60,000 bases of DNA. Origin: Tubiluchus corallicola. Lineage: Eukaryota; Priapulida; Priapulimorpha; Priapulimorphida; Tubiluchidae. The notes beneath the pieces are model-generated. The model made no database searches and was not told where the DNA came from. It was given only the letters and a program-made list of their open reading frames with translations. Where the stretch lies: positions 64,001 through 124,000 of the forward strand of contig JAQGDQ010000149.1 in assembly GCA_030141605.1 (NCBI GenBank). Direction: 5' to 3'. Made by a program: the position numbers and the translations under genes. Positions within the stretch are counted from its first letter, which is position 1. Each line of letters starts with the position of its first letter. This document shows, piece by piece, positions 57,375-60,000 of the stretch.

Positions 57375-59065
57375 CTAAAACAAAAAATAAGGCATAGAAA
57401 GAAACATATAAACAATTTTCCAATTTTCTTGATGTATAATAAAAAATGTTTTACATTATCAGTATGTTACTATCACTAACAAACAAGTAAAAACAAAATT
57501 ACCAAGAGACGATTACTTACTTGAGACTGTCATTGTGTGTTTTATATTCCATGATTGTATTTGGAGGAAGGTTAAGAACCCGTTTTAATGTGTCCCTGAT
57601 TCGGGATGTCGTAGCTTGATCACTTGAAGTCTTGTTCCACACAGAAATGATGTCTTCCTATGCAAAATACATGAAATATATATAAGCGGTAGATACCTCG
57701 CAAACACATTCTTACAATATCTGAATGGTTACAGTGTGTGCTTAGTGACTGAAGTTGAGCAATGCCTGAACTGGTCAGTAAGTGGATTTTTTTATTCCCA
57801 GGAAGCTTCTGGGCAGTCTTGTAGAGTAGTAAATTGTTATGAATTCATTATTACACTCAGTAATGCACAAACACACATTGCTATAATTCTGTTTTAATTC
57901 TTTAAGCTACCTATTTAATGATGATTATAAAGAGAAATCGATATCTATAATAGACAGCATATGTGCAGCTGTAACACAGAGAATAACTGGGATGCAGTAA
58001 CAGTAGTTATGCTTTATACACACCTTAGTGAAAATTTCCAAATTGCAACTTCTAAAACCAACCTTTAACCCTTTCACTACGGAAGGCGGCACACTGCAGC
58101 CTATGTTTTCCTTGTAAGTGACGGAAGGCGGCAGACTGCTGCCCGAGCTCAGCACTAAGTGCAGTTACCCAGGCCAGGTGTGTTTATTTCATGCTACGGC
58201 CATGCAAAAACATTGTAGAAAAGTTTAACAGCTGTGGGTTGTTTCGCAACAAGTAATGCTAACCAGCCAATCAGCATCTGAAGCCATGTGCATTCCATAA
58301 TACTGTATTGCATAGTATGTTCTCATGCAAAATCGCTTGTTGATAGTTGGAGAAACGTGTTCAGTCATTTGTTCAGCATCTTTATAAAATCATTGCGTAT
58401 TATGGATTAGTAATATGACTTTCGTGGAAATTGGCTTCTAAATATAAGTATGTGCTTATATGTGTGGGTGTGCGCATGTGTGCATGCATGAGTGTGTGCA
58501 CATGTGTACATGCATGAGCGTGCGCGTGTATAAATAAAACTAATATGCAATATTAGTGTTAAATAACAGACGACTATTTGTTTATTTACAAGATTCTGTT
58601 TTAGCAACACACCACAAGAAGTTACTGTCAAATGTGAAAAAGCCAATACGGCCCTGTTAAAAAGCAACTACGTAGCAAAAGGGTTAATGTCTTGTTTATT
58701 GCATAGCCCATTTGCTTTCTAATGATTTATAATAGTACACCCCAAAACCTACATGAAGCATGAATGTTTAAAAAATCAAGTAACTGGGTCAAAAATGTCG
58801 AATGGCAAGAACAGGGACCTCCCACAAAATCTCAGTAAACAAAAGTCTGAATATCTAACAATGCTCCCGTTCAAATGTGGTAATAAAACAAAATACAATA
58901 AGCAATACCTACGTTGTAACGTATTGACACAACTGCTCCACATATCTCTTCTCCTACCATAAACTGTTCACCAAGCATAGCTAAAATCAGATTTTCCCAT
59001 GCCCGTGCAGCCACACCCTTCCTTAGCCTAACAATCCATTTACCACCTTCTTTATTTGCTTCATC
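57332..59065 (-). CDS. EIF4E2: EIF4E2 (4EHP) eIF4E-homologous cap-binding protein, last three coding exons; 5' part outside window
   Basis: 4EHP binds the mRNA 5' cap without engaging eIF4G and represses translation, with GIGYF proteins in animals (family knowledge). Coding exons on the minus strand: 58913-59065, 57521-57657 and 57332-57374. In order they read DEANKEGGKWIVRLRKGVAA, RAWENLILAMLGEQFMVGEE, ICGAVVSIRYN; then EDIISVWNKTSSDQATTSRI and RDTLKRVLNLPPNTIMEYKT; then KDNSSFRNT and a stop. The KWIVRLRKG stretch holds the basic residues expected near the cap phosphates. Phases agree (0, 0, 2). The cap-stacking Trp residues belong to earlier exons, which I did not find before position 60,000. 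The gene converges on TRIP12. Confidence 0.95.
57521..57657 (-). CDS. EIF4E2: EIF4E2 penultimate coding exon
   Basis: Acceptor TTGCATAG and donor GTAAGT. Encodes EDIISVWNKTSSDQATTSRI and RDTLKRVLNLPPNTIMEYKT, ending HNDSL plus two bases of a Lys codon. Matches human EDIISIWNKTASDQATTARI. Confidence 0.96.
58069..58683. mobile_element. piggyBac-like MITE with TTAA target duplication, in EIF4E2 intron
   Basis: 615 bp bounded by TTAA at 58065-58068 and 58684-58687. The left end CCCTTTCACTACG and the right end CGTAGCAAAAGGG form imperfect terminal inverted repeats in the CCC...GGG form typical of piggyBac. The interior has a duplicated GGAAGGCGGCA motif (58080-58147) and a (TG)n-rich patch (58452-58530). 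No transposase. Confidence 0.82.
58913..59065 (-). CDS. EIF4E2: EIF4E2 antepenultimate coding exon (51 codons)
   Basis: Acceptor TAATAG just above 59,065 and donor GTAGGT at 58,912-58,907 (minus strand). Encodes DEANKEGGKWIVRLRKG through ICGAVVSIRYN, nearly identical to human WENLILAMLGEQFMVGEEIC in its core. Phase 0 at both ends. Confidence 0.95.
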
Positions 59066-60000
59066 CTATTAAGAATATACACTGCTATAGGCTGCAAAGT
59101 GGAATGACGTAAAACTGGGAATATAAATGGAAAAACAATAACATGTACAATTAAATTATTTTTCAACAAATTCTGTTTATGATTGGGAACAATGAAATCT
59201 GTCACTAACAAAGTAAAAGCCCAGTCTTTTTTATGTATGTAAAAACCATCTATGGTATTTATGAAGAAGAGAAAATAATGAAATCAAATTCCAATGTTTT
59301 TATGTGTGATAATTACCTGATTAATTAACAAAGCATGATAATTTAAATATTCACTGTACTAATTATTAATTAACAAAGCATGATAATTTGAATATTCACT
59401 GTACTAATCGTACTATATCTGCATTCGGTAAACTTTGCCCGCATAGCGTGGAATGTCATTAAAATGGGAAACAGCAGAGTCGTGAGTACTCTTATAGACA
59501 GATGTTTTTAAAGAAGTACGAACGTAAACAAGAAGTCATTTATGCAAATATTTCCCCAAGCTGTATCTAGCTGTTCATACTCTGGCCCAAGCACATAAAT
59601 TTAAACCAATAAGAGAAATGTTAGTAAACTACTTTTGCGGACCAGAAAGGGGGGGGGGGGAAGTGGAATATACAAAAACAAACAATTTTTTTATCAAGAG
59701 GTGAACTATCCAAAAGTATTTGTTTATTAACGTTTGTGCAAATGAAAGTGAAAATTTTCTGTTTACAATATTTTTTTCAAAAAGTACAATCTCTGCTATT
59801 TTTAGAAAAAACTGCTTCATTGACTACAACTCATTAACTACTGACTGTTTCAGTAACACTATACAACAATGTACTTATGAAGTTATGACTGCATGGTGTA
59901 TAGTGTATTTTCTATGAATATGTGTGCCAAGCGGCATTGGCATTAAAAAGTATCCATTATAGGAAGTTAAGATTTCAAGCAAAATATGCAGAATTTTTGG
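59066..60000. other. EIF4E2 upstream intron sequence (minus strand)
   Basis: No further EIF4E2 coding exon was recognised up to the window edge. Contains a 45-bp tandem duplication and a run of ten G at about 59,650. Confidence 0.6.
59321..59410 (+). repeat. Two-copy 45-bp tandem duplication
   Basis: Copy 1 starts at 59321 and copy 2 at 59366. They begin TTAATTAACAAAGCATGATA and differ at only a few bases (TTTAAATATT against TTTGAATATT, and at the end). Confidence 0.92.

Noticed and set aside
1-60000. Search for CRISPR arrays, tRNA or rRNA genes and bacterial operons.
   Set aside because: No regularly spaced repeats with unique spacers, no tRNA-like cloverleaf with intact A and B boxes, and no bacterial gene layout were seen.

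Overview
The window is animal nuclear DNA: AT-rich, with long spliced genes, abundant decayed LINE and DNA-transposon sequence, and microsatellites. Protein identities point to a bilaterian invertebrate (an arthropod-like lineage is possible), but I cannot fix the species. I see no bacterial, phage, CRISPR or organellar content.

Layout. (1) 1-19,900 is intergenic and repeat-dominated. It holds at least seven fragments of non-LTR retrotransposons in both orientations, including a minus-strand element at about 8,000-12,019 with an esterase-like ORF1, a broken endonuclease and a reverse transcriptase that has lost its palm, facing a plus-strand copy at about 6,895-7,838. An unassigned open frame lies at 3,001-3,261. 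(2) 19,944-55,457 (+) carries the complete coding region of TRIP12, the HECT-type E3 ubiquitin ligase, in 37 coding exons. The exon lengths sum to 6,366 nt, a 2,121-residue protein; reading phase is kept across all 36 introns and the active-site cysteine is present. Introns hold a relic L2/CR1-like LINE (intron 1), a GT-only satellite (intron 3), three hAT-like elements, one nested in another (intron 4), a foldback element (intron 26) and a Tigger/pogo-like insertion inside a 16-bp minisatellite (intron 35). (3) 55,458-57,331 is the space between two convergent genes. (4) 57,332-59,065 (-) holds the last three coding exons of EIF4E2 (4EHP), the translation-repressing cap-binding protein; its earlier exons lie beyond the right edge. 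A piggyBac-type MITE sits in one of its introns.

How the genes relate: TRIP12 acts in ubiquitin-dependent turnover and EIF4E2 in mRNA cap-dependent repression; the sequence shows no shared pathway. From memory, both human orthologues lie on 2q36-q37, so their adjacency here may be retained ancient linkage. The most useful observations are the hand-built TRIP12 and EIF4E2 models, a GC-AG intron, an overlapping uORF at the TRIP12 start, an AT-hook-like motif in the TRIP12 N-terminus, and several transposon structures with target-site duplications. I found no convincing new molecular system.
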